A DNA stretch of 64,000 bases from NCBI GenBank assembly GCA_963965975.1, contig OZ014412.1, forward strand, positions 13,964,849-14,028,848. Reading direction: 5' to 3'. The position numbers and the translations under genes were made by a program. This DNA comes from Xestospongia bergquistia. Taxonomy: Eukaryota; Porifera; Demospongiae; Haplosclerida; Petrosiidae. Below are positions 24,701-39,700 of the stretch, piece by piece; the first letter of the stretch is position 1; the number at the start of each line of letters is the position of its first letter. The notes beneath the pieces were generated by a model. It saw only the letters and a list, made by a program, of their open reading frames with translations, searched no databases and was not told the origin of the DNA.

Positions 24701-27700
24701 ATCCAATAGAATCTGTCGACTAAGAGAACTGAGCCAAATAGATCCACAGAGGTATCAAGTAAAACAGTATAACGGAGCTGTGTAGGAAATGTAGATGAAC
24801 GTTTTTCACGATTTATGTAAAATTGAGGCTTCTCTTTTCGACTAACAAGTCCAACTACTACAGCAGGAAATACACCCTAAACAAAACAAACAGAAATATA
24901 ATAATAAGTTTTACTAAAGCTGCAGTCACAATCAACCCAAATTACACTATATGAAGGTATTTTCATACCTGAGGAACTACTTTAGTCTCAAAAGTTATAA
25001 TCATTGGATCACATGACATTGTGAATACACTTGTGTCTTCTTCTGTGACTTGATATGGTGGTAACACAACTGGCATAAAATATCGCTTTAAGGTTTCAGT
25101 TGTAGAAAGAGGAGCTATAATACGAAGATATTGAAGCAATTTAAGAAACTTTTCCTCTGAAAACAGAGAAGCAACAAAAGGAAGGCAAAGCTTAGCAAGT
25201 AAAGAACTATCAAATACTCCATCTTCATGAAAAATGCGCTGAACATCTCCTTCTAAACAATGATTTGCTGGTAAAATATCTTCTAGCGATTCAACAAATG
25301 AAAATCGTATAAGTGCTGAAAGCATATCAAGAAGATATTGCGGATTAGTAAAAATAACATTAGGAAGCACTTTAGGAAAAAAAAGAAACAACACCATTGA
25401 GTGTAGGTATTTGATGGATTTCACTACATCTCTATAATCCATTCCTAAATTACCTCCAATCCTATGACAGGAGTCCAATGATATCATGCCATGTTCCTCT
25501 TGTGATGCTTCTTCTTTTAGGCGCATTTCAAACATGTAGTAACGTACTGGTATTGGTACAGTTATACCAATGTGCTTCTGATATGACATAATAAGCTGAC
25601 GGAAATATAAAGATATCTTTTCACGTTTCCATCTACAAAGGTTGTCAACTGGAAATATAAGCTTTGTAGGATCATCTTTATAGAAAAGAAAGTGATCTCG
25701 AAACTCATGAAGGGTTGAGAGAAGCTGCTCATTTTTAGATCGCAATGATTCAAAGGATTTCAATGTCAAACCTTTTATCTTGTCATAATAGGTACCAATG
25801 ATCATAAAAAGTGGCAAGCGCTTGTTTCCTTTCGCTACTATAGCATTTTTAGAAGCAACTATTGATCGTACAAAATGCTCTATAAGCTGTAGGTTAGTCA
25901 TGTGCAACTCACTAGGTGGACTAAGCAATTTACCATTTAGCGAATAAGAAAATTGTGGCTTATCAGAAAGGTTTTCTGTTAACTTTGTGCAAATAATATT
26001 CATTGTATTACCGCGAACAAATGCTCGTGATACATCGGCAAATTGTGGCTGACCACCACTATCAAGAATATTTATCCACGTAGCTTTATGGAGATCTTCT
26101 GATTCTTTCCGATTTGTGAGAAGTTCTACCATTTCAGTAGAATAATGGTCAGTATGAGGCTGGTGCAATGACTTTTTCATGATAGCAGAAGCAGTTGTTT
26201 CATTGTTTTGTGGACTGCTGTTAGTGTGGTCTTGTATATCTAACATTGTATGTACTGGTTGATCTTCTAAAGATGGCAAATGGATATCAGCATTGACAGC
26301 TGGATCAGATGAATCATTAATTGAGATATCATATTCTTCAAGAGCTATGTTCTCTTCTAATGACTCTATCAAAACATCATCATCTAAACGCAAAACTGAA
26401 AGATTATTGGCAGCAGACTCTTTTTCTATAGCAAGAATAGCATCTGAAAGCATCTTCAATAGATCCTGGGGAGTAACTTTTACCCAGATCTTGCCTTCAT
26501 CACATTCAGCCACTCTTTCTATTGCACGTATTGGTCTTGTTGCTAATGCTGTACTATCATGAAATTTAGGTGCAGGCCATTTGAATAGTAGGGACTTGAA
26601 TGATGTTTTTCCAACACAAGGAGGTCCCATTAAAACCAGTCGCAAGTTACTAAGGTGAACAGCACCTTCGTTGAGGCCACGTTTCAAAAGGTTACGTGAA
26701 ACTTGTCGTATTTCTACATTATAAAAAGGAAAAATGATTCAAAACTAAGGTCTTTATGTCTCTAAGTCAGTAGTTAATAATAATGGAGTTAGACAAAATA
26801 ATATTAAACAATCGCTATGACTTAATCAATTATTTTACATTCAATAAAATCGTATCCTTTGTATTTTTCATAGAATCATTAATTAAACAACTATTACTGT
26901 ATACATAATAATTAAATGCATGTAGGTATTACAAAGTACATACTTGCATCTGTTAAGACCCTCAAAACTTCATTATATATAGCCAAATCAAGTGCAGTTT
27001 TACCATCCTGTGACATGGAAAAATCGTAATTAATGAAACCAATTAAAAGTAACATACTATTTATAAATTGTGTAAATTAAAGCAGTTTTTAGTTTTAAAA
27101 CTGCTTTTTCTGTGTTTAATTGCAATAATTGTGACCTAATTTGCGAAAAGAGAACACTTCTGTCAAATAACAAAATCTCAGTATGGGCAGAAAAAGTGAT
27201 GATTTCAATATTTTTGGGAATTTAAGTTAAACCAAAAAACAAAAAGAATAGTACCTGACAGTCATTTTTAAGCGTCTATAAAGCCAAAGTTCTCTCTAGA
27301 TTAGCACATAGAAGCATTCTCGTTCTCATATATTAGTGTACGATATGCGGGGGTGGAAAATTAAATTCCACTTTTCTCAAAATTAATTTTTGGCAGTAGC
27401 CACTGTATTTCCGTTTAAATCTTGTTCTTTAGCAACGCATGCATTTATCAAACAATTCAACATTATCTATATTTTAAAATCACATGAATTATTATTATTG
27501 ATAAGTGACTTTCGCGGGGTTAAAATAGTTAAATATATTATTACTATTTTTATTATTGTTGTTATTATTGTTATTAAAGCATGGTCTGCTTTGAGATGAA
27601 GGCACATAAGACTACGAACAATAATAATGATAATAATAATAGTAATAATAATTAATACATTTTATTTAACTATTTTAACCCCGCGAAAGTCACTTATCAA

Positions 27701-30700
27701 TAACCTGACACTAAGTGTATTCATTGTCTTTAATTAATGAAAATCGATTATTCATTATCAAGATGGCGACTTTTGCACTGTTAGATACTGTTGTTGTGAT
27801 TTTTGATTCTATTGATAATGTAACAACCTACTGACAAGTTCAAGAACGAAAATGATCAATTTTTAGTACTTTTACGGATGCATTTCTTTGTACGATTTGT
27901 ATAACATATAATAATAATAGTGATTAAAGTAGGGAAGGTTTATAGCTTTGTAAAAACGTCAAATATTATTGTAGAAATAAATCAATCCGTAAAATTGTAG
28001 TAATTGACTTCAACTTTAATTTTCAAAAGTTTCAGCTCTCTAGGTTCTTTAATATTATTATTTGACGTCTCCAAAGCATTGCAGATATTAAGGAATCAAA
28101 ATACATTTCTGCAAAGTACTAGGGTTTAATAAATTTTCTAAAGCATGATCAATTATTAGAACAAGTATCTTTACATGATTCCATCAAAAAAAGCTGAAAA
28201 AAAATTTCAGATATTTTTACTTTAAAAATACTGCCAAAAGGAGCGTCAAACGAACAAAAAGTTTTAAAAGTCTGAATAACCTTTGAAAAAAAGCACAGCT
28301 TTTAATGAAGACTCGATAATTCAATAAAAACCTTCTGCATACAGCTTATGACATTTTCCAACATTTTTAAGTGAGAATTTTTGCCAAAATACTTCTTTGG
28401 AAAGTTATGACAGTTTTACTAACTTTTGGCAGATATCTTTGTCGATACATTGAGCGCGAAGTAAAAATACTATCACCATACCTTCATTGGAGAATCAATA
28501 ACTTTTACTAAGAAGTTGGAAGGTATTAGACCTTTTGTCAATAAGAGTGCAAAGTACCCAGTAAACGCATTAAAAGGCCAAGTTTTTTCCCTTTGATTAA
28601 AGAGAAATTCTGAGTCATCACCAATAATCTTGCGCATCACTTGGATTACGTCACTTGAGGAGGATAAAAAGAATAAAGGAAGTCTCTGGGTAAGACCGCA
28701 GCGAGGTTAAGCACTTTAGTGCATTTTATTTAAGTATGTATCTCAAACTATATAGTATTATAATATTCATAGAAAAGGAAATATTTAATTTTATTTTAAA
28801 GTCATTTCATACCCTTTCCTTATGATCTTTTCTGTAAGTATTGGTTGTACAATGTACAAAAAGTCATATATCAACTACTGCATAAATGGACTGTCTAAAG
28901 TAGTAACTTTAACAAGAGCATATTAATATGTCTTAGGTATATGCTTCACGGTTCAAGATGTAATGTACATAAAAAAGTCATGGAGCTCACAAAGTATCTA
29001 TCTGGTGTGGCATTAATTAATAGTAAGAGATGTACTTATAATATATAATGTTAAATCTAATAAAAATGAAATAATTACCATGAGCTACACTATAAAAGGT
29101 CACTTTTTGTAATCACTAACAATTTGATAATTCTCTTTTAGAATTATACTTTATTTTCAAAATATATAAAAGGCCAAAGAATATATATCAAAGTAGTAAA
29201 CAGTGTCCTGGTATATTAACATTTATTTATTGCTACTGGCAGTGTAAAACCATTTAACTAGTCCAATGGGATAAAGATTATAAAGACAATAAATAATTAA
29301 TACTATGGTTATTATTGTAAAGATAGCCATGTTGTGCTATAATATCTAATCTCTTTTAAGTTAATGATGATTAATTTTCATGCTAGCTTATAGGCTAATT
29401 GTCATAACTTTACAATGTATGTGTCATAAATGGGATGTGGATTTTCAAATGATATTCAGTCTGGAATATTTCTTTAGCAGATTTTCAGAGTTAATCCAAT
29501 TTTCATAGCTAACTTTACAGATTATGTAAAGAGCAGGTGAGGAATGTTTTTGTTAGAACAGGGATAAAAACAAACTGTTAATGACTTATTGCTAATTGTG
29601 GAACAACTCATGAAAAGTAGAATGTCATGAAAGCACCTAGTATATTACTAGCATTCATCAGTTGATTAAAGATATTAATAATTAGATTTTGACATCACTG
29701 CACAGGTTGCATTTTGTCTGGTCCACTGCAAATGTTACATGGCCTCTTCATAACCTGACTGCAACAGCCACTCATCATACTCGAACCATGTCCTTTGACC
29801 CATACGCAGTGATAAAGGAATATAAGCTTGAAGGCCAAAACCTGGTAAATAAAACTGGACCAGCTTGAAGAAGAGGCAGCTTTCAAATGCCTTACTGCCA
29901 AAACAGGTCCTGGATTGTCAGCTATATCCAGAGCAAATATGAACAACAAGAAACATAAACAACCAGATAAAAAAGAGGGACCAAAACATTACTAGACAAC
30001 AAATATAAGCAATAAGTCCAAGAAAAAATAGTTACTTCAGCCTAAAAAGATGCTACCACTTTGATTATCTACATTCATAAAAGTAATCCTTATTGAGTTG
30101 GTACCTCTTTAGAAGGATTTGCACAGTCATAATAATAGTGACAATAATTTTGTTACAACAAGAGGGCTATAAAAAATCAAGATTTCTCATCACACACTAA
30201 CACATGACTGTTTTGCAACTATAAATGCATGTCTTGTTTAAAATAAAGGTCTAGGACTTATTTTAGTATTAACTAAAATCACGAAAAAATTGCCTTCTCT
30301 GTTGTTATTAAACACTACCTAATAAGAAGTTATAACGATGTTACAATGACTAGGTGTCATGTTTGTTATACACACAAGAGTATTATTATTTTATATACTA
30401 GTATGACACTTGTAAAGAAGAGGTCCTACAACAAGATTTTATTAACATGACAATGCTACATGTTATGTCTAATGTAAATTTATATTTCACTAACTTTATC
30501 AACAGAATCTAGGTTAGCTCCGTTGTTAACCAAAAGTGTAACAACTTCAGTCCTTCCATTACTTGCAGCATCATGCAAAGGAGTTGTCTTGTTCTAAAAA
30601 ATATAGACAACAATACAAAGTAACACATGGAAATAGACTGTACTGGTACACTATGACAGCATGTTTACTATTATACTAATGCATCACAGAATAACTGTTA

Positions 30701-33700
30701 ATTACTGTATCATGGGTGTAGTATGGTACAAGTTCTATACAACCAGCATACTTATATAATACATTTTTTGCACTATGACTGTATGATAAAGTTCATGTTT
30801 ACATAACATGGCAGAAAGGAGAGGATATGCATGTAGTAGAGAAAATGCAAATTAGTACAAAATCAATTATAATGTCCTGTTATAAAGATTTTTTAAAAAA
30901 TAAGCACATTTGTCATGTTATTATGGTGTAAGAGAAAGTTAAAAGACATTTTGCACAATATAATTCTGTTTTACAATTATATATTTGTTAATGATATGAT
31001 AACAATATTCGAGAATGTACAGGATTTATAAGAACAAGCAATCACTGAGTGACATAAGAATGTCAAATAACACACAATATAACATCTAGACACAGTATTA
31101 TTAAGGAAACAATTTTGTAATTAATATCTTATTATTCATTGTAATTAATTGTAATTCATATGGTTATGATTGACCTGAACAGTAGTTTCATAATTTATAA
31201 TAATGTTGTAATTCTTTAAAATAATTAACAATCTGACTTATATCTATCATAAAAAACATACTTTATGCTATCAAAATAAATCTGATGGTTTAATCTGTAG
31301 ATGTCATGAGTGTAGATAAAACAAAGGATCATTAAACTTTATTAGAAGTAGACAAAAAAGAAATGGAGTACTTAGTGCTAGGTTTGTAGGCATATTAGTG
31401 TTGACTACTCTATAGGTAGTAATGAGCCTAGTTCCCACACATGAGGATGAACCTCTGGACCTTTTAGTATAAATCATTGCTTTTACAGGCTACTTCCTTG
31501 ACATAAAATGTAACAATAAATTGCCATAGATATTGTCATTATTTGAGATAGACTCTCTCCTTTACTTATAATAGGATATTTACTGACCCTTAAAATGGCT
31601 ACAATGAAGAAGTAATTGTTCCCACAGGGGGTATCTAAGAAGTTTACAATTCTACTGGCTAGATATATCTGAGTCAACTGTCTTCTAATAGCATTTGCAT
31701 AGGCTACATTGAATCTTCTTCAAGAAACATCAGTTCAAAATTTAACAGAGACCAGTAAATTAACAAGTCACAACTTATCATACTGGTAAAAGAAGTATAT
31801 TTTAGGCATTGTACACTTCTGTTACCTATGACTTGTGGTCATGATGTAGAAAGGGTGATTTAATTTGAAGTATTTTAACCAATAAGTCAGCCAGAGTTTA
31901 GTACTACCTAGTTGGTCTTTTTGGAAGTCCTTGCTCAAGTGTGTATCTCAAACTAGCAATTAACATGTATAGGAGAAAGCAGATATTTCAATTTTTATTC
32001 CATGGGCAGTTCATACCCTTTCCTACCATTTTTGGTATGTATGGGTTCTGGCATGTACAAAAAGTCATAATATCTATGGCTAGATTCCTCACATAATATA
32101 AATTCAGACTTAAATACTGCATAAATGGACTGTCTCAAGTAGTAACTTTGACAAGTTATAACAGCATATTAATATGTCTTAGGTGTGTGTTTCACATTGC
32201 AACATGTAATGTACATTGATTACACACAGTATAAAAGTTTAATGTTACAAAAAATAGGACTAAAAAAGTAATGTAGCACAAAAACATCTAGTTGTGGCAA
32301 TAGCTCTTTGTACAAATACATATTGTTAATTCTTACCAAAATGTAATAATTACTAACAATGACCTGCTGTGTAAAGATCACCTTAAATGTCATATTGTAA
32401 GGTTATTGTAATCATTAAGAAATCTGAGTATTTCCTTATGCAAACTCACTATGTTTTGTTAATATAAAATGCCAGGGAATAATTCATTAAAGTAATAAAC
32501 AGCTTTATATGTATTCATTTTATTGCTACTGATAGGGTTACACCATTTAAATTATACAATAGAATAAACATTATGAAGACACTGACTTTAGTAAGTATAA
32601 GGTTATAGTAGATGTAGCCATGCTGTTTTACAATAGTACTGATATCTATGCCTTTGAATGTTAAAATTAATTAATTATCTTTTAGCTTGTAGGTTAACTG
32701 ACATCACCAGAGATGCAATTATATGTGATAAATCACACTGTAAACAAATTGTGCAATGGTTTTATTGAAAAATTGTGTAGCAAATATGTCTAGCCTCACT
32801 ATTAGTGTTGAACTTATACAAAAGAGGGAGAGGTGTCCTTGTAGTCATTTTAGCTTGGGAGAGTCCCAGATTACCATACATTGCTAGAATTTTTATAATG
32901 ATTAGTATATGAGAGTATCTGATGAAGATATAATTATTGTAGTGCAATGATATTGAGGTAATCATGTTATACATAAGAAATATATGATGTCAATGATGTT
33001 GTAGAGAAGCAATTGCATAATAGATACTCTCATAATAGTGATATAAAGTACATACCTTGTTGTAATGGTAACATACTATATAAAACACCTCTTATTTGTC
33101 AGAATACTTCTGTCTGTTAGTATGTTCTAACTATGTTTATAAATTATTCATAGTTGATATGTAATATTAACTTGCGATATTAACAGGTTATAGTATATAA
33201 ACACATTTTAAATTATACCTCTATGATTATTATGATAATTATGTATTTAACCCTTAGAGGACCACGCCTATTTAATTAACATGAATCCACAGGAATTATG
33301 TGAGAGCAAGTAAAAAAATGGTTGTTTATTGAGGAAGAAGACAAGTATATATACGCTTGAATTTCACTCTTCTCAAGTAGATGAGTTGATTTAGGCTGTC
33401 TACCAGAACGATGTGTTTGTTGTTCTGACCTATTAGACCATTACTTTGGATACTTGAACGCGCCTGCTGTCCATAGCAACGTGTAAAGGTTAGTAGTTTT
33501 GTACGTTCTTTTACTTATATAATGAAATGAATATGTGATAAATGAAGAACTATGATTGATGAGTATCTGTTAGGTGTGATATTTTCTAAAACACTCGTCT
33601 GGTCACAAGGCTGGATTCTCTGGACAAGTCTGACAGACAAACAATGTTAGGTGGTGTTTTTCACTTTTATCACTACAGACAACGCAATCTCTCCTCTTTG

Positions 33701-36700
33701 TTCTCTTTTTAAAGTAATGAACACCCTTTGGATTCTTGGTAGCAATAGCAGAGACTGATGGTGTGACAGAAAGTGATACTTCTCTCTCTTCAAGTAATGT
33801 TTCAACAAGACATTGAATAAAGATAAGACATTCTTTGTGTGTTACCTTTGTTAGTGTCTTGATATAATTATAATATATACATTCACAACAACCACTTCTA
33901 GCATCCAAAAGAATACTTTTTTCCACTATTTTATGGCCTTGTATAAAAAGAGTAATATGCCATTAACTGGTCAAGCTTGTCTCCAAGCATATAATAATTG
34001 TACTCATGTATGTCCAGTAGTTTCTCTTTTGTAGAGTCTGTTGACCTTATATTGATATAGAATATTAAACCATTATTGTACATATGATCATTATAATAAT
34101 TACATAGAGTTACCATTGTCATTTTACCTGGGTTGTATTTCTATCATCTTGTTATTGTATTTTGTTGAAAGCATTAGAATTGTTCTCCTATCTTGCCATG
34201 CTAAAGCCATCATATTACCACATATGTAGCTTTCAGTTGTACTCTTTGGTATTTTTTATTTTCTTTTGATTTCTACAGGTAATCCTCATTTGTTTGATAA
34301 AACAATACCTAACTCCCATTTGTTCCGATGCATCAGGTAGAAGAGGACTAGTGTAAAATTTATCAGTGTAAAGATCATAGCCTTTGTCCCTGAGATGATC
34401 TGTCAAGGTTGTAACAAATTTGACTGTATGTGATGCTTCAGGATTGTCAATTAGGTTAGTGTCCTTTCTGTAGTATAAATGTAAGTTGTGCATGTAACCT
34501 GTTTTACTATCGGACAGAACGTAATATCCTTTTAGTCCCGATGGGTTCAGTTTTCCTTTCAAATACTGACGAAATGATACTCTTCCCTTGAATGAAATGA
34601 CAGATTAATCTATAGCAATTTGTTTGTCTGGATTATAGTTTGTAGTAACTTAAATAAACCTATGATGTAATGTTTATATAAATGTTCTGGAACTGCACTA
34701 TATATTGTCATGTAAATTCAGTTTTGTTCAGTCTACAGTTGTTGAGTTATTGTTCTTTTAAATATATATGTTGTATTGGTAAGCTCGGTCACTAGTAGAA
34801 TTACAACATATTTAGCGACAAGAGGTAAAAGAGATGGCAGCGCTTTTCAGTGGACTATTGGAACCATTCGACCCGTCAAAATATATACAACGTTTTGAAC
34901 TATTCGTGAAGACCGATAACATCCTAGAGGAGTGGAAGAGTACGAAGTTCTGGCAAACATTTTCAAGAAACCGGAGCAAGAGACTCTCGAGACACTCGAA
35001 GCTGAACTAGAGAAGCATTTCAACTCCAAGTCTTCGGTTATAGCAGAGCAGTAGTAATTTGGTTGTCGACACCAGAAAGAGTCAGAAAGTATAGCAGATT
35101 TCATTGCGGGTTTACGTAAGTTGGCAGCATGCTGCAACTTTAAGAAGGCATCGTTAGATGAAACTCTTTGTGACAAATTCATGTGTGGTCTACAGCACGA
35201 ATATATCAGAAGTCGTCTACTTACAGAGGAAGATAATCTTACCTTCGATCGATCCGTCGAGATAGCTACAGGATTAGAAGGTGCCAAGACGCATGCTCAC
35301 TTAATGCAGGAAGAAACTAAGAAAGAAGAAAACCATCGTTCTATAAGATGACACAATAGATTCAACCCAAGGTCATCCACCATTGTATGTTTTCGTTGTG
35401 GAGGTCCACAGGCCTCAGGCGTGACAGTTCATCAAAGAAAATTGCCACAATTGCGGCAAGACTGGCCACATCTTTAAGGTGTGTCGGAGCTCTACCACAA
35501 AGTCTCAGAAGTGTAAATGAAGACCAGAAAAGTGCCTGGACTCTGTAAACACGGAGGAGTCATCACCTCTGGAAGAACTCACTCCAGAAGAATCTAATAA
35601 TTTATTTATGATCTATTCTTTTTACTCTAGGTCTGATCCAATCAAGCTAGCTGTGGAAGTAAATGGTCACAAGTTAGACAAAGAATTGGAGACAGGTGCT
35701 TCAGTCTCCGTCATTAGTGAAGACACGTTCAATTCAGGGCTGTCCTCCTCAGTTCAGCTCCACCCTAGTAATCCATCTCTCACTTCGTATTCAGGGCACT
35801 CATTAGAAGTGCTAGGAAGTGCAAACGACAAGGTTAAATACCAGACACAAACAGTCACACTTATTTTTGTAATCAAGGGCAAAGGCATGAGTTTGTTTGG
35901 TCGTAACTGGCTGAAGAGGAACAAACTGGACTGGCAGATTATCAAAAGCTTTCGTATCAACTCATCATTGGATGAAGTCATTGAGAAACATTCTCGTCTT
36001 TTCAGATCCGAGCTAGGGAAGTTGAAGAGTATGGAAGCCAAAATCTGTGTCCCCAACAATGCTCAACCTCATTATTTTAAACCTCGCCCAGTCCCCTACT
36101 CGTTACGTGACAAGGTAGATCGAGAACTAGAACATCTACTCAAAGCTGGAGTTATCTCACCAGTTCAATTTTCTGATTGGGCTACCTCAATTGTACCAGT
36201 TGTCAAGTCAGATGAGAGTATACGTATTTGTGGAGATTATAAGGTGACAGTCAATGCAGTCTCCAAACTAGAAGCGTATCCTCTCTTCCGAGTGGAAGAT
36301 CTATTCGCAGCTCTTTCTGGAGGAAAGGTATTCTTTAAACTAGACCTTTCTCTTGCTTATCAAGAAATTGTATTAGAAGAGGATTCCAAAATGTTTACTA
36401 TCATTAACACTCAGAAGGGTTTATTTCAGTTCAAACGACTTCCTTTTGGTATCTCTTACACCCCTGCCATTTTTCAATGAACAATTGAGAGTTTGTTGCA
36501 AGGGTTACCAGGGGTGGTTGCATATATTAATAACATTTTAGTAACCGGAAAAAGCCAACAGGGGCACCTTGAGAACCTGACAAGAGTACTGAATTGTTTA
36601 GAAGAGGCTGGAGTAACATTGAATAGACACAAATGTGCATTCGGTGCACTGTCAGTTGAATACCTAGGTCACGTTATCAATCAAGAGGGTTTACATCCAT

Positions 36701-39700
36701 CAGAGGAGAAAGTCAGAGCAATTAAACAAGCCCCACGTCCTCGAAATGTAACAGAATTAAAGTCATTTTTAGGTTTGCTCAATTATTACTCTAATTTATT
36801 TCCTCACTTATCTACTCTTTTGTCTCCACTGTATCATTTACTTAGGAAAGATGGAAACTGGTCCTGTAAGAAGTTGCCAGAAGATGCATTTAATAAAGCC
36901 AAGCAGTTGCTTCAATCATCCACACTCCTCATGCATTATGATTGTCAGAAGGAGATCATACTTTCGTGTGATGCTTCATAGTATGGTTTAGGAGCAGTTT
37001 TAGCTCATAAGATGGATGATGGATCAGAGAAACCAATTGCATTCATTTCTAGAACTCTCTCAACAGCTGAGAAGAAGTACTCACAATTAGAAAAAGAAGA
37101 CCTAGCAATTATTTTCGCTATGAAGAAACTACACCAATACTTATCAGGAAGAAAGTTCAAAATATATTCAGACATATTTATTCAGTGAAACCCATTTGAT
37201 ACCAGTGATGGATGCATCGAGGATTCAACGTTGGTCACTACTCCTCAGTTCTTATGAATATGAGATTGAATATCAACGAGGATCCAAAGTAGCAAATGCT
37301 AATGCTCTCAGTAGACTCCCTTTACCAGAGACCACATCCAAGTCAAGTAAAGATGGATCAGTAGAACTACTCATTCATCAACTCTCAGAAGTAATTGTAA
37401 CTGCTAATCAAATAAAGAATTGGACAGAAAAGGATCCAATCTTATCTCGAGTTCATCGTTTTGTATTACACGGATGGCCAAACATTGTTGACAATGAAGA
37501 TCTCAAGCCATACTTTAACTGTCGAGATGAACTCAGCATTGTCAAAGGGTGTGTCTTGTGGGGATCACGAGTAATCATACCTCCACCTGGTCAGTCACTG
37601 ATGTTGAATCAACTACATGACACTCATCCTGGAGTCAGTCAAATGAAGAGCCTTAGTCGTTCATATGTCTGGTGGCCAGGTATAGACAGTGATATTGTGA
37701 AGAGAGTGAGAGGATGTAATATGTGTCAAACGAATAGACCTTCTCCTAGTAACGCTTCTCTCCACCCATGGGAGTATCCCTCTAGACCTTGGGCGTGGAT
37801 GCACATTGACCATGCTGGTCCCATAATGGGCAAAATGTTTTTAGTGGTCATAGACGCTTATTCCAAATGGATTGAGTTGAAATAGTGAACTCTACTTCTG
37901 CCGTGAGCACCATTATTAAACTTCGTTCATTATTTGCTACACACGGCATACCAGAACAGTTGGTGTCAGATAACGGATCAGGTTTTCGAAGCAAGGATTC
38001 AAGCAATTCACAACTTAGAATGGTATTAAACACATATTCACATCACCTTACTATCCCTCCTCCAATGGACTTGCTGAAAGGGCAGTTCAAACTTTCAAGA
38101 GTACAGTTGTTGAAATGGATGGTCCAATTGATGTACGTTTATCTAGATTTTTACTTCAGTATAGGGTAACACCCCAGACTACTACTGGACTTTCCCTGTC
38201 TCAACTCCTAATAGGGAGGAAGATAAGAACATGTTTAGATGCACTACATCCTGATATGTCAGAAGATGTCGAGAAGAAACAGGAGAAACTCATCTCTGGA
38301 AAGGAACCTCGAAAGTTTAAACTGGATGATCTGTTGTTTGCAAAAAATTTTCATAGATCTATGTGGATACCGGTGAAGCTAACTAAAATAACTGGACCTT
38401 TATTGTATGACGTTACAACTAAAAGTGGCATGACTTTACGACGTCATGTTGACTATCTTCGAAGATTTTCAGAAGAGTCACAAACTACATTATCAACTCA
38501 AGAGGATTGGTCAATAATAGATACCACACCTCAAGGAAGACTTCAACCTAATCAGGTAGAAGTTTCAGAAGCTGAAGAAAATCGTGTGGAACGAACAGAG
38601 CCTACTCAATCAACACCTAAAAATCCAACTCCAGTAGTGCGTTCACAAGTTAGAAGATCAAGTCTAAAACGAAAACCGCCTGAAACATTTGCTCCACTCA
38701 TTCGAACTTAAAAAAAATAAAAAGGGGGAAAATGTGGTAACTTAAATAAACCTATGATGTAATGTTTATATAAATGTTCTGGAACTGCACTATATATTGT
38801 CATGTAAATTCAGTTTTGTTCAGTCTACAGTTGTTGAGTTATTGTTCTTTTAAATATATATGTTGTATTGGTAAGCTCGGTCAATAGTAGAATTACAACA
38901 TAGTTACCTTGTATGGTTGGTATTATAATATGAAAAAAGGCTCTATTTTGCATTTTCCTTTTGAAATTATTTCCCAAAATGTAACATCCCAAAAATCTGG
39001 AAGAAACGATTTCAAGAAAACACTTTTCGGAAAAATGGAATGTTACAAACATTATGCTGACCACTAACATGAGGAATCAGTTATTATCATACAGAGATGC
39101 CAGTATAGTTATATAAAAATGTTAGGATTAATACAACCAATAGTTTGTAAAGATTTACTCATATGTCATGTTGTAAGAAGTGACTAACAATCAGAAGAAT
39201 CTAATATACAAGTCTAATTATTCTCTCAATGTAAATGTCAGAGCATATTTCTACAAATAATTAACAGTATCCTGGTATATTCACTATGTTAATACTTAGA
39301 ATGTCAAACCATTTAACTTATATCATGGAATAAACATAGTGATGACATTGACTATAATTATAGTTAGTGTTACTGTTATAGTAAATACAGACATGTTGTT
39401 TATATTGTGTGATATGTTAGCTTTTGAAAGGTGGAAATAATTTCACATTATAAATGTTATTAGGAAATATAAAATACAATTCATATGTTGTAGTAGTAGG
39501 TAGTAGTTGTATTTACATTAACAATCACATTTTTTCTTTGTATTTAATTTTGCATTTTTATTTGTGTATTTATTTTAGGAGTGTCTATGTAACAACTTAT
39601 AGATAATTAAATCACAAATAACTACATAATTACATGTATTAATAACAACATTATATACAAAATACAGTCATGTATAGTAATGACAACATGTTCAACAATT

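Larger units (their letters stand above)
34643..38900 (+). mobile_element. Ty3/Gypsy LTR retrotransposon
   Basis: LTRs at 34643-34808 and 38733-38900 start TGT and end ACA. They differ by one 2-bp indel and about two substitutions. A perfect 5-bp duplication TAGTT flanks the element (34638-34642 and 38901-38905). A purine-rich tract (AAAAAGGGGGAAAA) directly precedes the 3' LTR, and a TAGCGACAAGAGG stretch shortly after the 5' LTR is a likely primer-binding region, resembling the TGGCGAC-type site of related elements. Gene order gag, protease, RT, RNase H, integrase is that of Ty3/Gypsy. It sits in piggyBac copy 2, inside an intron of the ankyrin-ROC gene, on the opposite strand to that gene. 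Confidence 0.95.
33251..39065 (-). mobile_element. piggyBac copy 2, split by a Gypsy insertion
   Basis: One terminus, CCCTTAGAGGACCACGCC, starts at 33251 directly after TTAA (33247-33250). The same terminus occurs in the MITE at 40264. Minus-strand transposase sequence runs from about 39065 to 33575, interrupted by the LTR element at 34643-38900. Removing the latter with one copy of its TAGTT duplication rejoins the transposase frame exactly. The 5' part of the gene and the second terminus were not found, so that side is truncated near the intron repeat copy C. Confidence 0.75.

Noticed and set aside
26293-26562. Plus-strand 89-codon frame
   Set aside because: Antisense to the ROC exon, which has clear motifs.
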